From contig CAZYQC010000015.1 in NCBI GenBank assembly GCA_964649815.1, forward strand, positions 1 to 54,881: DNA of 54,881 nucleotides. Direction: 5' to 3'. This document shows positions 23,381 through 32,333 of this stretch, one piece after another. The stretch comes from G013214665 sp964649815 (lineage in GTDB: Bacteria > Pseudomonadota > Alphaproteobacteria > Rhodobacterales > Rhodobacteraceae). Every line of letters begins with the position of its first letter. Position 1 is the first letter of the stretch. Both the position numbers and the translations under genes were made by a program. Under the pieces are notes generated by a model. The model worked only from the letters and a program-made list of their open reading frames with translations. It searched no databases and had not been told where the DNA came from.

Positions 23381-24483
23381 AGATCAATCGCATCCGCATC
23401 TACAAGACGCCTTTGCCCTATGTGGGCGGAGCTTATGTCTGGGGCGCGGGGAACGCGATTGAAACGGCAATGGCAAGTGTCGTTGTTATCGACACTGACG
23501 CAGGTCTGCAGGGCTGCGGAGAGTTCACGCCTTGCGGCGAAAACTATATGGTCGCTCATTCTGAGGGCGTTGAGGCCTTGGCGCGGCTGGTCGCGCCGCA
23601 TTTGATCGGGCAAGACCCGCGCCAAGTTGCCAAAATCGAACAGCTTTTGGATCACCTCGTACAAGGTCACGGCTATGCCAAAGCGCCTTTTGACGCCGCA
23701 TGCTGGGACATCTTGGGCCAAGCGTGTGATCAGCCCGTTTGGATGCTTTTGGGGGGAAAGTTGACAGACGGCGCACCCATGTACCGGGTCGCCCCGCAAA
23801 AAAGCACCGAAGACACATTGGCCGAGATGGAAGGCTATCGATCGCAGGGCTATCGCCAGTTTCAGATCAAAGTTGGCGGCGACTGGGTCGGCGATATCGA
23901 CCGGATACATCTCGCGCTGGCGATCCTGAAGCCCGGAGAAAAAGCCTTTGCAGACGCCAATCAAGGGTGGCGCGTGGACAACGCGATCCGCGTGGCGCGC
24001 GCGACGCGTGATTTGGACTTTATCCTCGAACAGCCTTGTCGCACCTATGAAGAATGCCAACAGGTCCGGCGGGTCGCAGACCATCCGATGAAATTGGACG
24101 AATGCGTGACAGACATCCGCATGGCGCAACGGATTGTTGCGGATCGCGGTGCGGAAATCTGCTGTCTCAAACTGTCCAACCTGGGCGGCCTGAGCAAAGC
24201 GCGCAGGGTGCGGGACTATCTGGTCGAAAACAGAATTGCCGTTGTCAGCGAAGACACATGGGGCGGAGAAATCACCTCTTCTGTGGTTGCGCATTTTGCG
24301 GCTTCGACGCCGGAAGAGTTTCTGCAAAACACCACTGATCTGATGAACTACAACACGCGGTCGACAGGCATCGGAGGTCCGACCACTGCGGACGGAAAGC
24401 TCTTTGCGACTGACACGCCTGGTCTGGGCGTGGTCCCTGATTTCGAAAGCCTTGGTGCGCCTGTGGCGGAGTACGTCGGATGA
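23377..24483 (+). CDS. Enolase-superfamily enzyme, MLE/MR subgroup (tandem copy 1)
   Basis: A 368-residue member of the mandelate racemase/muconate lactonizing enzyme family. The capping domain covers about 1-125 and the barrel 130-350. Catalytic K165 lies in QIKVGG, metal ligands are D193 (DANQGW), E218 (LEQP) and D241 (DE), and the opposite acid/base is K265 (LKLSNLGG). The first lysine of the usual KxK motif is replaced by Q163. A TWGGEI block near 295-300 is shared with copy 3. It is coupled by ATGA overlaps to the MDR gene and to copy 2. Likely reactions are epimerisation or dehydration of a carboxylate alpha-carbon; hydroxyproline-betaine epimerases and cis-3-hydroxyproline dehydratases belong to the same subgroup. 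Confidence 0.88.
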   Translation: MKINRIRIYKTPLPYVGGAYVWGAGNAIETAMASVVVIDTDAGLQGCGEFTPCGENYMVAHSEGVEALARLVAPHLIGQDPRQVAKIEQLLDHLVQGHGYAKAPFDAACWDILGQACDQPVWMLLGGKLTDGAPMYRVAPQKSTEDTLAEMEGYRSQGYRQFQIKVGGDWVGDIDRIHLALAILKPGEKAFADANQGWRVDNAIRVARATRDLDFILEQPCRTYEECQQVRRVADHPMKLDECVTDIRMAQRIVADRGAEICCLKLSNLGGLSKARRVRDYLVENRIAVVSEDTWGGEITSSVVAHFAASTPEEFLQNTTDLMNYNTRSTGIGGPTTADGKLFATDTPGLGVVPDFESLGAPVAEYVG

Positions 24484-25586
24484 AAATCGCCAAGATAACA
24501 GTTTACCAAGTCGATCTGCCGCTTGAGCATCCCTATTGGCTGTCTGGTGGGCGGCTCAAGTTTGAAACGCTTGACGCGACATTCGTGAAGATCGAGACAG
24601 ATGACGGCGCAATCGGTTGGGGCGAGGGGACACCCTGGGGGCACACATACGTGCCCGCGCATGGCCCTGGGATCAGGGCCGGCATTGAGACGATGGCGCC
24701 CTTTGTCCTTGGCCTGGATCCGCGTCGCACCTTGGATGTCGAGCGCGCAATGGATCTCGCGCTGCCTGGCCATCTATATGCCAAGAGCCCCATAGACATG
24801 GCGTGCTGGGACATTGCAGGCCAGGTTGCAGGCCTGCCGATTGCGGATCTCATGGGGGGCGGTTCGCGAACACCGCGACCAATTGCTTCGTCAGTCGGTG
24901 CAAAGACGGTCGAAGAAACACGCGCCGTCATCGATCGGTATCGACAGCGCGGATATATCGCGCATTCCGTCAAAATCGGTGGCGATGTCGCCAGAGACAT
25001 CCTGCGTATCCGCGACGTCGAGGCGCTGCGGCGCGACGGTGAAATCGTCTTGTACGATGTAAACCGCGGATGGAGCCGCCAGCAGGCGCTGCGCGTCATG
25101 CGGTCCTGCGAAGATTTGCAGGTCATGTATGAACAACCTTGCGAGACGCTGGACGATATTGCCGCGCTCAGTGGCAAGCATTCTGCGCCCGTGTCGGTCG
25201 ACGAAAGTTTGGTCACGCTGCAAGATGCCGCGCGTATTGCACGCGATGGGCTGGCCGAGATCTTTGGCATAAAGTTGAACCGGGTTGGTGGCTTAACCAA
25301 AGCGGCCCGCATGCGCGACATTGCGTTGGCGCATGGCATCGACATGTTCATCATGGCCACCGGTGGCTCGGTTCTGGCCGACGCCGAAGCGCTGCATTTG
25401 GCGGCCACGGTGCCCGATCAGAATTGCCACGCCGTTTGGGCGTGCCAAGACATGTTGACCGTCGACATCGCCGCTGGGCGTGGTCCGCGCAACATTGATG
25501 GGCATCTGCATTTGCCCGAAGCACCCGGTTTAGGGGTGCATCCTGACGAAGCGGCGCTGGGCGCGCCATTGGCGGTGTATTCATGA
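24480..25586 (+). CDS. Enolase-superfamily enzyme, MLE/MR subgroup (tandem copy 2)
   Basis: A 368-residue paralogue of copy 1. The active-site set is complete: K165 (SVKIGG), D193 (DVNRGW), E218 (YEQP), D241 (DE) and K265 (IKLNRVGG). The position of the first KxK lysine is serine S163. The region 193-275 aligns with copy 1 without gaps, but residues 280-330 differ: where copies 1 and 3 have TWG near 295, copy 2 has MATGGSVLAD, so the pocket is shaped differently and it probably handles another substrate or isomer. It overlaps both neighbours by 4 bases. The N-terminal lid reads PYWLSGGRLKFETLDA, again unlike the other copies. Confidence 0.88.
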   Translation: MKIAKITVYQVDLPLEHPYWLSGGRLKFETLDATFVKIETDDGAIGWGEGTPWGHTYVPAHGPGIRAGIETMAPFVLGLDPRRTLDVERAMDLALPGHLYAKSPIDMACWDIAGQVAGLPIADLMGGGSRTPRPIASSVGAKTVEETRAVIDRYRQRGYIAHSVKIGGDVARDILRIRDVEALRRDGEIVLYDVNRGWSRQQALRVMRSCEDLQVMYEQPCETLDDIAALSGKHSAPVSVDESLVTLQDAARIARDGLAEIFGIKLNRVGGLTKAARMRDIALAHGIDMFIMATGGSVLADAEALHLAATVPDQNCHAVWACQDMLTVDIAAGRGPRNIDGHLHLPEAPGLGVHPDEAALGAPLAVYS

Positions 25587-26686
25587 AAGTTAACCGTATC
25601 ACAGTGTGGTCGCTCTATCTGACCAGCCACGAGACCTATTATATGGCCGAGGGGAAAACCTGCGCCGACGTGGAAACCGTCGTCCTGCGTTTGGACACGG
25701 ACATAGGGCTAAGCGGTTGGGGCGAGGTCTGTCCTATTCCCCATTACCTGCCTGCATTCGCCAAAGGTGTGCCAAGCGCGATTGAAGAAATGGCACCAGA
25801 AATCCTTGGGATTTCGCCGTTTGGCGTGGACGCGCCAATGCGTAAGCTGGATGGCTTTTTGCTTGGGCATCCGCATGCCAAGTCAATTGTCGACATGGCG
25901 CTTTGGGATTTGTTCGGCAAAGCCACCGATTTGCCGCTTTACGCGTTGCTGGGCGGGCGCACGCGCAAAGATATGCCCACCTATCACTCCATCACCTGTA
26001 TCGCCCCGGACGAAATGGCCCGTATCGCGAAAGAGGCCTACGCCACTGGAATCCGACAGTTCCAGGTAAAGCTGGGAACAGACAGTGATTGGCAGGCCGA
26101 CGCCGAACGCCTGACCAAGGTGAGAGAGGCCGTCGGGCCGGGCCCCTTGGTTTACGGCGATTGGAACTGTGGCGCTTCGCGCCTTCACGCAACGCGAACC
26201 GGCCGTGCTGTTGCGCATTTAGACGTGATGCTAGAGCAGCCTTGCAAAACGTTGGAAGATTGCGCCGCTGTGCGCGCGGCAACCGGTCTTCCGATGAAGA
26301 TTGATGAAAACGCCCATGACTTGCCCAGCCTTTTGCAAGCCCACGCTTTGGGGTGCCTGGATGCTGTTGCGCTCAAGCTGTCCAAGTTCGGCGGATTGTC
26401 TGCCATGCGCCGCGCGCGCGATCTGACCGTGCATCTGGGGGCGGAAATCTGTGCGGAATGTACGTGGGGCTCTGATATTGTGACCGCCGCATCCTTGCAT
26501 TTCGCGGCCTCGACCCCGCACGGTTCGCTTTTGAACACCTGCGACTTGTCGGCCTATGTGGCCCCTCGTCTTTGTCCTGATGCGCCCAGTCGAAAGAACG
26601 GGCGTATTGCTCCGCCGGAAGGCCCTGGGTTGGGTGTGACACCTGACCCAAGCTTGCTCGGCTCTCCGATTTTAGAAGTGGCTTGA
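25583..26686 (+). CDS. Enolase-superfamily enzyme, MLE/MR subgroup (tandem copy 3)
   Basis: A 367-residue paralogue. The active-site set is K163 (QVKLG), D193 (DWNCG), E218 (LEQP), D241 (DE) and K265 (LKLSKFGG). The first lysine of KxK is Q161. It shares a TWGSDI block with copy 1 (TWGGEI), pointing to a related substrate shape. It overlaps copy 2 by 4 bases and ends 3 bases before the aminotransferase start, so translation of all three and the aminotransferase is coupled. The function may be epimerase or dehydratase; MLE-type lactonisation cannot be excluded. Confidence 0.87.
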   Translation: MKVNRITVWSLYLTSHETYYMAEGKTCADVETVVLRLDTDIGLSGWGEVCPIPHYLPAFAKGVPSAIEEMAPEILGISPFGVDAPMRKLDGFLLGHPHAKSIVDMALWDLFGKATDLPLYALLGGRTRKDMPTYHSITCIAPDEMARIAKEAYATGIRQFQVKLGTDSDWQADAERLTKVREAVGPGPLVYGDWNCGASRLHATRTGRAVAHLDVMLEQPCKTLEDCAAVRAATGLPMKIDENAHDLPSLLQAHALGCLDAVALKLSKFGGLSAMRRARDLTVHLGAEICAECTWGSDIVTAASLHFAASTPHGSLLNTCDLSAYVAPRLCPDAPSRKNGRIAPPEGPGLGVTPDPSLLGSPILEVA

Positions 26687-26689
26687 CCC

Positions 26690-27970
26690 ATGCAAAAACT
26701 CACATCTCAAAAGGAATGGATCGAACGCGCGCATCGTGTTCTGCCGGCAGGTGGCTTTGGCAACTTTGATCCCGATATCATTGTCGCCAATGGCCACGGC
26801 AGCCGCGTTTGGGACGAAAACGGCGCGGAATACGTGGATTACCTGATTGGCTCTGGCCCGATGCTATTGGGTCATGGACACCCAGAGGTCATGGAAGCGG
26901 TGCTTGAGCAGCTGCCCAAAGGCATGACGTTTTTCGCCAATAACAGCAAAGGTATCGAGCTGGCCGAAGCTATCGTCGATGCGGTTCCCTGTTGCGAACA
27001 GGTGCGCTTTGTCGCCTCGGGCGGAGAGGCCGATATGTACGCCATCCGTTTGGCCCGGGCGTTCACTGGAAAGGACAAAATCCTCAAGTTCGAAGGCGGC
27101 TATCACGGGATGAGCGCCGAAGCGCAGATGAGCTTGGCGCCTGCCAAACAGGTCAACTTTCCACAAGCGGTCCCCGACAGCGCGGGCATACCAGACGGCG
27201 TCGCTCAACAGATGTTGATCGCTCCGTTTAACGATCTGGCCGCAGTCGAAGCCTTGTTGACCGAACATAAGGATGTGGCCGCGATCATTGCCGAGCCTTT
27301 GCAACGCATCATCCCTGCCGAGCCGGGGTTCCTCCAGGGGTTAAGAGACCTCTGCGACAGGTACAACGTGCTGCTCATTTTCGATGAAATCGTGACGGGT
27401 TTCCGACTGGCCTATGGTGGCGCGCAAGAGCGCTATGGCGTGACCCCGGACATTTGCACGCTGGGTAAAATCATTGGCGGTGGATTCCCGCTTGCCGCAT
27501 TGGGTGCGCGCACGGACATCATGGATCACTTTGACAAAGCGCGCGTGGGTGCTGACGGGTGGCTCATGCAATTGGGAACCTTGTCAGGAAACCCTATCGC
27601 GGCGGTGGCCGGTTTGAAAACCATGGAAGTTTTGAAACGCGAGGGCGCATATGACCGTTTGCGTGACATCGGTGCGACATTGCAAAGCATGCAAAGTGAC
27701 GCTTTGAGCGCCGCTGGTATCCCGCACCGAATTTGTGGCGACGAGACGTTGTTTGACATCTACTTCACCGAAGGGGCCTGCCGCGACTATCGTAGCGCAA
27801 AACATGACGATCCGGCGCGAAATGTGCTTTATAACAAAGTTTTGCGCGAACACGGGGTCTTCAAATCACCTGGAAAGCTCTATCCTTCCTTGGCAATTAC
27901 AGAAGACGACTTGACACTGACCCAGGCCTCCGTCGACGCGGCCGTTCAGGCGATTGCAGAGGTCGCCTGA
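26690..27970 (+). CDS. Class III PLP aminotransferase (glutamate-1-semialdehyde aminomutase-like)
   Basis: A 426-residue fold-type I PLP enzyme. The PLP pyridine-nitrogen aspartate is D232 (IFDEIVTGFR) and the Schiff-base lysine is K260 (TLGKIIGGGFP). The blocks GHGHPEV, SGGEADMYAIRLARAFTG and EGGYHG are typical of HemL-like aminotransferases and aminomutases. It is the last gene of the enolase operon, 3 bases after copy 3. Its end lies 4 bases from the convergent cysG stop. It could transaminate an amino acid or amine made by the upstream enzymes, or act as a 2,3- or 1,2-aminomutase. A housekeeping HemL role is less likely given the operon. Confidence 0.9.
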   Translation: MQKLTSQKEWIERAHRVLPAGGFGNFDPDIIVANGHGSRVWDENGAEYVDYLIGSGPMLLGHGHPEVMEAVLEQLPKGMTFFANNSKGIELAEAIVDAVPCCEQVRFVASGGEADMYAIRLARAFTGKDKILKFEGGYHGMSAEAQMSLAPAKQVNFPQAVPDSAGIPDGVAQQMLIAPFNDLAAVEALLTEHKDVAAIIAEPLQRIIPAEPGFLQGLRDLCDRYNVLLIFDEIVTGFRLAYGGAQERYGVTPDICTLGKIIGGGFPLAALGARTDIMDHFDKARVGADGWLMQLGTLSGNPIAAVAGLKTMEVLKREGAYDRLRDIGATLQSMQSDALSAAGIPHRICGDETLFDIYFTEGACRDYRSAKHDDPARNVLYNKVLREHGVFKSPGKLYPSLAITEDDLTLTQASVDAAVQAIAEVA

Positions 27971-27974
27971 ACGA

Positions 27975-29360
27975 TCAGGACACGGCCGCCAATTGCGAGG
28001 CTTGGCTCTCTTTGGGCCAAGTCACAAGAATGACAGCGCAGCCATCAATGTTGTGATCTGCAATGGCCCTGTCCAGCGCGCTTAGCGTGGTTTCGATCTG
28101 TCGTTCGGTTGCTTTGGAGACATCAACCCCAAGCCGCACGGCGCTGTGCGGATGCATACCTTGGGCAAGAAGGTCTGCCTTGATATGGCTTGCCTGACCA
28201 ACGGACATGTAAAACGCGGTGGTCGTTCCTGGCGTCGCAAAGCGGGCGACGTCTGGACGGGGGTCACCGGGGCGGCATTGACCCGTGGTCAAGACCAACG
28301 TGTCGCTGACGCCACGCTCGGTCAGGCTGACTTGGGTGCTCGCGGCCATAGCGCAAGCGGCGGTGACACCGGGGACGATCTCGACCGGGATATCGGCGGC
28401 TTGGGCGGCTGAAACCTCTTCGGTGACGCGCCCAAAAATGGATGGATCGCCCGCCTTTAGGCGAACCACGCGCTTACCTTGCCGCGCCGCGCCGACCACG
28501 ACGTCGTTGATCCGGTGCTGTGGCCATTTGTGCGCGCCGACCACTTTGCCCACGTAAACGCGCTCTGCATCGCGGCGCGCGAGTTCCAAAACATCTGGGT
28601 CAACCAGGCGGTCGTAATAGATCACATCGGCCTCTTGCAGGCGCTCGACGGCGCGCAGTGTCAACAAATCACGCGCGCCCGGACCGGCACCGATCAATGC
28701 AATAGATCCCGTGCCAGCGGTGTCTGGGGACCGGCCCGCCTCAATCGCAGCTTTGACAACTTCGATTGCCTCGCCTTCTTCGCCGCGGGTCCACATGGTG
28801 CGGGGCGCATCTGCAAAGACCCAGCGCCAAAACGCGCGTCTGTTGTCTCTTGGCACGCGATTTGCAACAGCGCCGCGCATACGACCGGCAAAAGCCGCCA
28901 GCCCCCCCAAATTCGGAGCCAACAACTTTTCGACCGATGTTTTGACCTGGCGGGCAAGAACAGGGGCTGTGCCTTCGGTGCCGATGGCAACCACAACGGG
29001 GTCACGATCCACCAAGGAAGGGGTCGTCAGATCACACAGCTCTGGCTGGTCTACAACATTCACAGGACAACGCGCAGCCCGAACAATGGCATGCACGCTG
29101 GCGTCCAAACCCGGACAGCCCGTCGCGACAAAAGCCATAGCAGCGTCTTCGAACAGCTCTGCGGTGATCGCTTGTTGGTGCCATTCAGCATTACCTGATC
29201 TGACGATCGCGGCGAGCTCCTCCTCGATCTCATGTGCCGCAATGACAATGTGCGCATCCGTCTTTAGGATCAAACGCGCTTTCTGGGCAGCTTGCTCGCC
29301 ACCGCCGACGATGACGACCCGCCGGTTCGTCGTTTTGATGAACATTGGAAAGCTTTTCAT
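27975..29360 (-). CDS. cysG: Siroheme synthase (precorrin-2 dehydrogenase + uroporphyrinogen-III methyltransferase)
   Basis: A 461-residue two-domain enzyme. The N-terminal dehydrogenase/ferrochelatase domain has VVIVGGGEQAAQKA (NAD motif, about 15-28) and the conserved NVVDQPELCD. The C-terminal SAM methyltransferase has LIGAGPGARDLLTLRA, KAGDPSIFGR and GVTAA. It makes siroheme for the nitrite reductase NirB encoded upstream in the same operon. The ATG at 29360 is preferred over longer readings because family similarity begins there. It follows nasA by 10 bases and is the last gene of the nitrate operon. Confidence 0.95.
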   Translation of the reverse strand: MKSFPMFIKTTNRRVVIVGGGEQAAQKARLILKTDAHIVIAAHEIEEELAAIVRSGNAEWHQQAITAELFEDAAMAFVATGCPGLDASVHAIVRAARCPVNVVDQPELCDLTTPSLVDRDPVVVAIGTEGTAPVLARQVKTSVEKLLAPNLGGLAAFAGRMRGAVANRVPRDNRRAFWRWVFADAPRTMWTRGEEGEAIEVVKAAIEAGRSPDTAGTGSIALIGAGPGARDLLTLRAVERLQEADVIYYDRLVDPDVLELARRDAERVYVGKVVGAHKWPQHRINDVVVGAARQGKRVVRLKAGDPSIFGRVTEEVSAAQAADIPVEIVPGVTAACAMAASTQVSLTERGVSDTLVLTTGQCRPGDPRPDVARFATPGTTTAFYMSVGQASHIKADLLAQGMHPHSAVRLGVDVSKATERQIETTLSALDRAIADHNIDGCAVILVTWPKESQASQLAAVS

Positions 29361-29370
29361 CGGGCGTCTC

Positions 29371-32004
29371 CTATTCTGCGGCTTGCAGCTGAATTTCGTT
29401 GGGCAACAGTCCAAGCAGCTCGGGGCGGCACGCCCCGCAATTCGTGCCGGCTTGCAATGCGGCGCCAATCGCTTCGACAGAGTTGAGCGATTGTGTCTCG
29501 ATTGCAGATACGATCGTGTTCAACCCGACGCCGAAACAGGCGCAAACGGTTGGCCCCGGATCGGGTGTGCCAACCGGCGCGCGCCCTGTGAGCGTGTCGA
29601 CTGTTTCAGACCCCGGCAGGGTCGCGAGATAGTCGCGCATCACAGCAACGGGTTTGGGCGCAATGAAGAGGGCGGCTTGCAGAATACCGTCCCGCAAGAG
29701 CGCAAGACGCGTTGTGCCGCGCTGTGCATCCTGCATCATCTGGCAGGTGGCATCTGGCAGACCAAAGATTTCACGCGCGGCGGCTTCCCAGTCGGATACC
29801 GCCTTGGTCCCCGCGCATTCCATGCGCCAGCCCGCTTCGGTTCGAATGCGGGCCCAGTACGGGGCCTCGATGGTTGGCTTGGACACCGACACGGCAAACC
29901 CATACCAGGCCGCGTCATACCGCGCGGCGGCAACTATCGCAGCTTTGCTTTCGGGTTGACCTGAAACAGGGTCAGTCGCGGCAGGCACAAGGTCATCGAT
30001 ACGCGCCGACGGCGCCATTTGCGCGGTCCAATGGATCGGCGCAAAGACCGAGCCTTTGGCCTGAGCATTTGTGATACGCGCCCTCAAAACGGACTGGCCT
30101 GTGTTGCTGCTCAGCACGACCAAATCCGCCGCAGCGATGCCAAAGGTCTCTGCGTCATCGGGGTGAATATCGACGTAGGGCTCTGCCAAATGCGCGGACA
30201 GCTTGGGCGAGAGCGCGGTGCGCGTCATGGTATGCCACTGGTCGCGAATGCGGCCTGTGTTCAAAATCAGGGGAAAGTCCTCGGACGGTGCCATCGCTGG
30301 GGCTTTGGCCTGGACCGGCAGCATCTTCGCCTTGCCGTTTTTGTGAAAGAACGCCCCTCCGGCAAAGAAACGCCCGCCGCTGCGCGTCGCAGAGACCGGC
30401 CAACGGGTCGGTTGCAGATCGTCGTATTCGGCGTCGCTGAGCCTGGCGAGGCCAGAGATGTCGAAATCCCGCCCGAAGAGGCCCGCAATACCCGAAAGCT
30501 GTGCGTGCTCTCGGAAAATCTCTGCTTCGTTGGCATAGGTGAACTCGGTTTCCCACCCCATTCTGCGTCCGACCTCGGCCAAGATCGCCCAATCGGGCCG
30601 TGCCTGGCCGGGCGGGGGCAGAACGGCGCGCTGTCTGCTGATGGTTCGATCCGAGTTGGTGACCGTTCCTGATTTTTCGGCCCAAGCGGTTGCGGGCAAA
30701 ACCACATCAGCAAGCTGCGCCGTGTCAGAGGCTTTGGTAATGTCACTCACCACGACAAAGTCGCAGCCTTCAATGGCTTTGCGAACAGCGTCGGCCTCTG
30801 GTAAGGACACGGCCGGATTGGTGTGGATGATCCAAAGCGCTTTGATCTGACCAGATGCGACCGCTTGGAACATGTCGATGGCTTTCAAGCCCGGTGCTGA
30901 CGGCACCTTTGCTTTGGCCTGCCAGAAATCGGCGACAGCGGCGCGGTGTTCGGCGTTTTCCAGGTCAAGGTGGCAGGCCAACATGTTGGCCAAGCCGCCA
31001 ACCTCGCGTCCGCCCATCGCATTGGGCTGGCCGGTTACAGACAGTGGCCCGCACCCAGGCAGGCCGATCCGCCCTGTCGCGAGATGGCAGTTCAGGATAG
31101 CGTTGACCTTGTCGCTGCCCGAAGTGGACTGGTTCACGCCTTGGCTGAAAACCGTCACGACCTTTTCGGTGTTTATCCACAGCTGGCAGAATTCTTCGAT
31201 CTCCGCCGACGACAGGCCCGTGCGCGCAACATCGTCGCCAGCAGCAGCGGCGATGGCGTCTTCGGCGCCGTCCACATGCCGCAGAAAGTCAGGGTCCAGC
31301 TTGTCGCGTTCCGCGATGCGGCTGAGCAGTTTGTTGAAAAGCGCGACGTCGCTTCCGGGTGCAAGGGGCAGATGCAAATCAGCGCCTTCGCAGCTTGCGG
31401 TTCGCCGGGGATCAATCACGATGATCTTGGTGCCCCGCTCAGCCCGCGCAGCCATCAGACGCTGATGCAAGACCGGATGGCACCAGGCCAGGTTGGACCC
31501 CACCAGCACAACAAGGTCGGCTTCCTCCAAATCCTCATACGTGCCTGGAACCGTATCCGTTCCAAACGCCCGCTTGTGACCCGCAACCGTGGAGGCCATG
31601 CAAAGCCGCGAGTTGGTGTCGATATTGGCCGAACCAATAAAGCCCTTCATCAGCTTGTTCGCGACGTAGTAATCTTCGGTCAGCAATTGGCCAGAGACGT
31701 AAAACGCTGCAGCATCTGGCCCATGCTCTGCGACGACCGCAGCGAACCGTTCGGCCACAAGCGATAGGGCCATGTCCCAACTTGCAGGCTGACCATTGAT
31801 TTCTGGGGACAAAAGCCGCTCTTCGTGGCCGACAGTGTCGCCCAAGGCCGAGCCTTTGGAACACAAGCGACCAAAGTTCGCTGGGTGGGTCGGGTCGCCT
31901 CGAACTGCCAAGCCGCCCTCTGCATCAGGGCGCAGCAAAACCCCGCACCCAACGCCGCAATAGGGGCATGTGGAACATGTTTCTTGCGTGGCTGGGCCGT
32001 CCAT
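29371..32004 (-). CDS. nasA: Assimilatory nitrate reductase, catalytic subunit
   Basis: An 877-residue cytosolic molybdopterin enzyme. The N-terminal [4Fe-4S] motif is formed by C13, C16 and C20 (CPYCGVGC) with a fourth cysteine in GRLCSKG. The Mo-bis-MGD domains follow, and a C-terminal BFD-like [2Fe-2S] domain has CACFGVG and TNCGACRPE. The methionine at 32004 was chosen because it overlaps the nirD stop by one base (TGATG) and the upstream extension has no family similarity. The BFD domain is a common electron-entry site in NasA-type enzymes. Nitrate is reduced to nitrite, which NirBD then takes to ammonium. Confidence 0.94.
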   Translation of the reverse strand: MDGPATQETCSTCPYCGVGCGVLLRPDAEGGLAVRGDPTHPANFGRLCSKGSALGDTVGHEERLLSPEINGQPASWDMALSLVAERFAAVVAEHGPDAAAFYVSGQLLTEDYYVANKLMKGFIGSANIDTNSRLCMASTVAGHKRAFGTDTVPGTYEDLEEADLVVLVGSNLAWCHPVLHQRLMAARAERGTKIIVIDPRRTASCEGADLHLPLAPGSDVALFNKLLSRIAERDKLDPDFLRHVDGAEDAIAAAAGDDVARTGLSSAEIEEFCQLWINTEKVVTVFSQGVNQSTSGSDKVNAILNCHLATGRIGLPGCGPLSVTGQPNAMGGREVGGLANMLACHLDLENAEHRAAVADFWQAKAKVPSAPGLKAIDMFQAVASGQIKALWIIHTNPAVSLPEADAVRKAIEGCDFVVVSDITKASDTAQLADVVLPATAWAEKSGTVTNSDRTISRQRAVLPPPGQARPDWAILAEVGRRMGWETEFTYANEAEIFREHAQLSGIAGLFGRDFDISGLARLSDAEYDDLQPTRWPVSATRSGGRFFAGGAFFHKNGKAKMLPVQAKAPAMAPSEDFPLILNTGRIRDQWHTMTRTALSPKLSAHLAEPYVDIHPDDAETFGIAAADLVVLSSNTGQSVLRARITNAQAKGSVFAPIHWTAQMAPSARIDDLVPAATDPVSGQPESKAAIVAAARYDAAWYGFAVSVSKPTIEAPYWARIRTEAGWRMECAGTKAVSDWEAAAREIFGLPDATCQMMQDAQRGTTRLALLRDGILQAALFIAPKPVAVMRDYLATLPGSETVDTLTGRAPVGTPDPGPTVCACFGVGLNTIVSAIETQSLNSVEAIGAALQAGTNCGACRPELLGLLPNEIQLQAAE

Positions 32005-32333
32005 CACGCAGCGCTCCGCGCACCCACCGCGGCGGCATCCAACAGAACGCGACCGTTTTCCAATTGGACCGGGAAGGTGTCGATCTGACCCTCTTCGCCA
32101 AGTGCGGCACCTGTGTTGAGGTCGAAGACCCAATTGTGCAGCGGGCAGGTGACTTTTTGGTCGTGAACGATGCCCTCGACCAAGGGGCCGTTTTTGTGAG
32201 GGCATACGTTTGAGGTTGCAAAAACCTCGTCGGGTTTGGTGCGGAACAAGGCGACGCAGCCCAAATGGGTTTTGACCAGCCGTGCGCCACGAACGGGAAT
32301 GTCATTGATGTCACCAACGTCTATCCAGCTCAT
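32004..32333 (-). CDS. nirD: Nitrite reductase small subunit (Rieske-type)
   Basis: A 109-residue Rieske-fold protein with CPHKNG and CPLHNW, the cysteine and histidine ligands of the [2Fe-2S] cluster. It pairs with NirB in the cytosolic NAD(P)H nitrite reductase. It overlaps nirB by 4 bases and nasA by 1. Confidence 0.93.
   Translation of the reverse strand: MSWIDVGDINDIPVRGARLVKTHLGCVALFRTKPDEVFATSNVCPHKNGPLVEGIVHDQKVTCPLHNWVFDLNTGAALGEEGQIDTFPVQLENGRVLLDAAAVGARSAA

Noticed and set aside
8760..27970. A genomic island inserted at tRNA-Arg
   Set aside because: No integrase, transposase or repeated tRNA 3' end was seen, and gene style does not change sharply, so it stays unproven.
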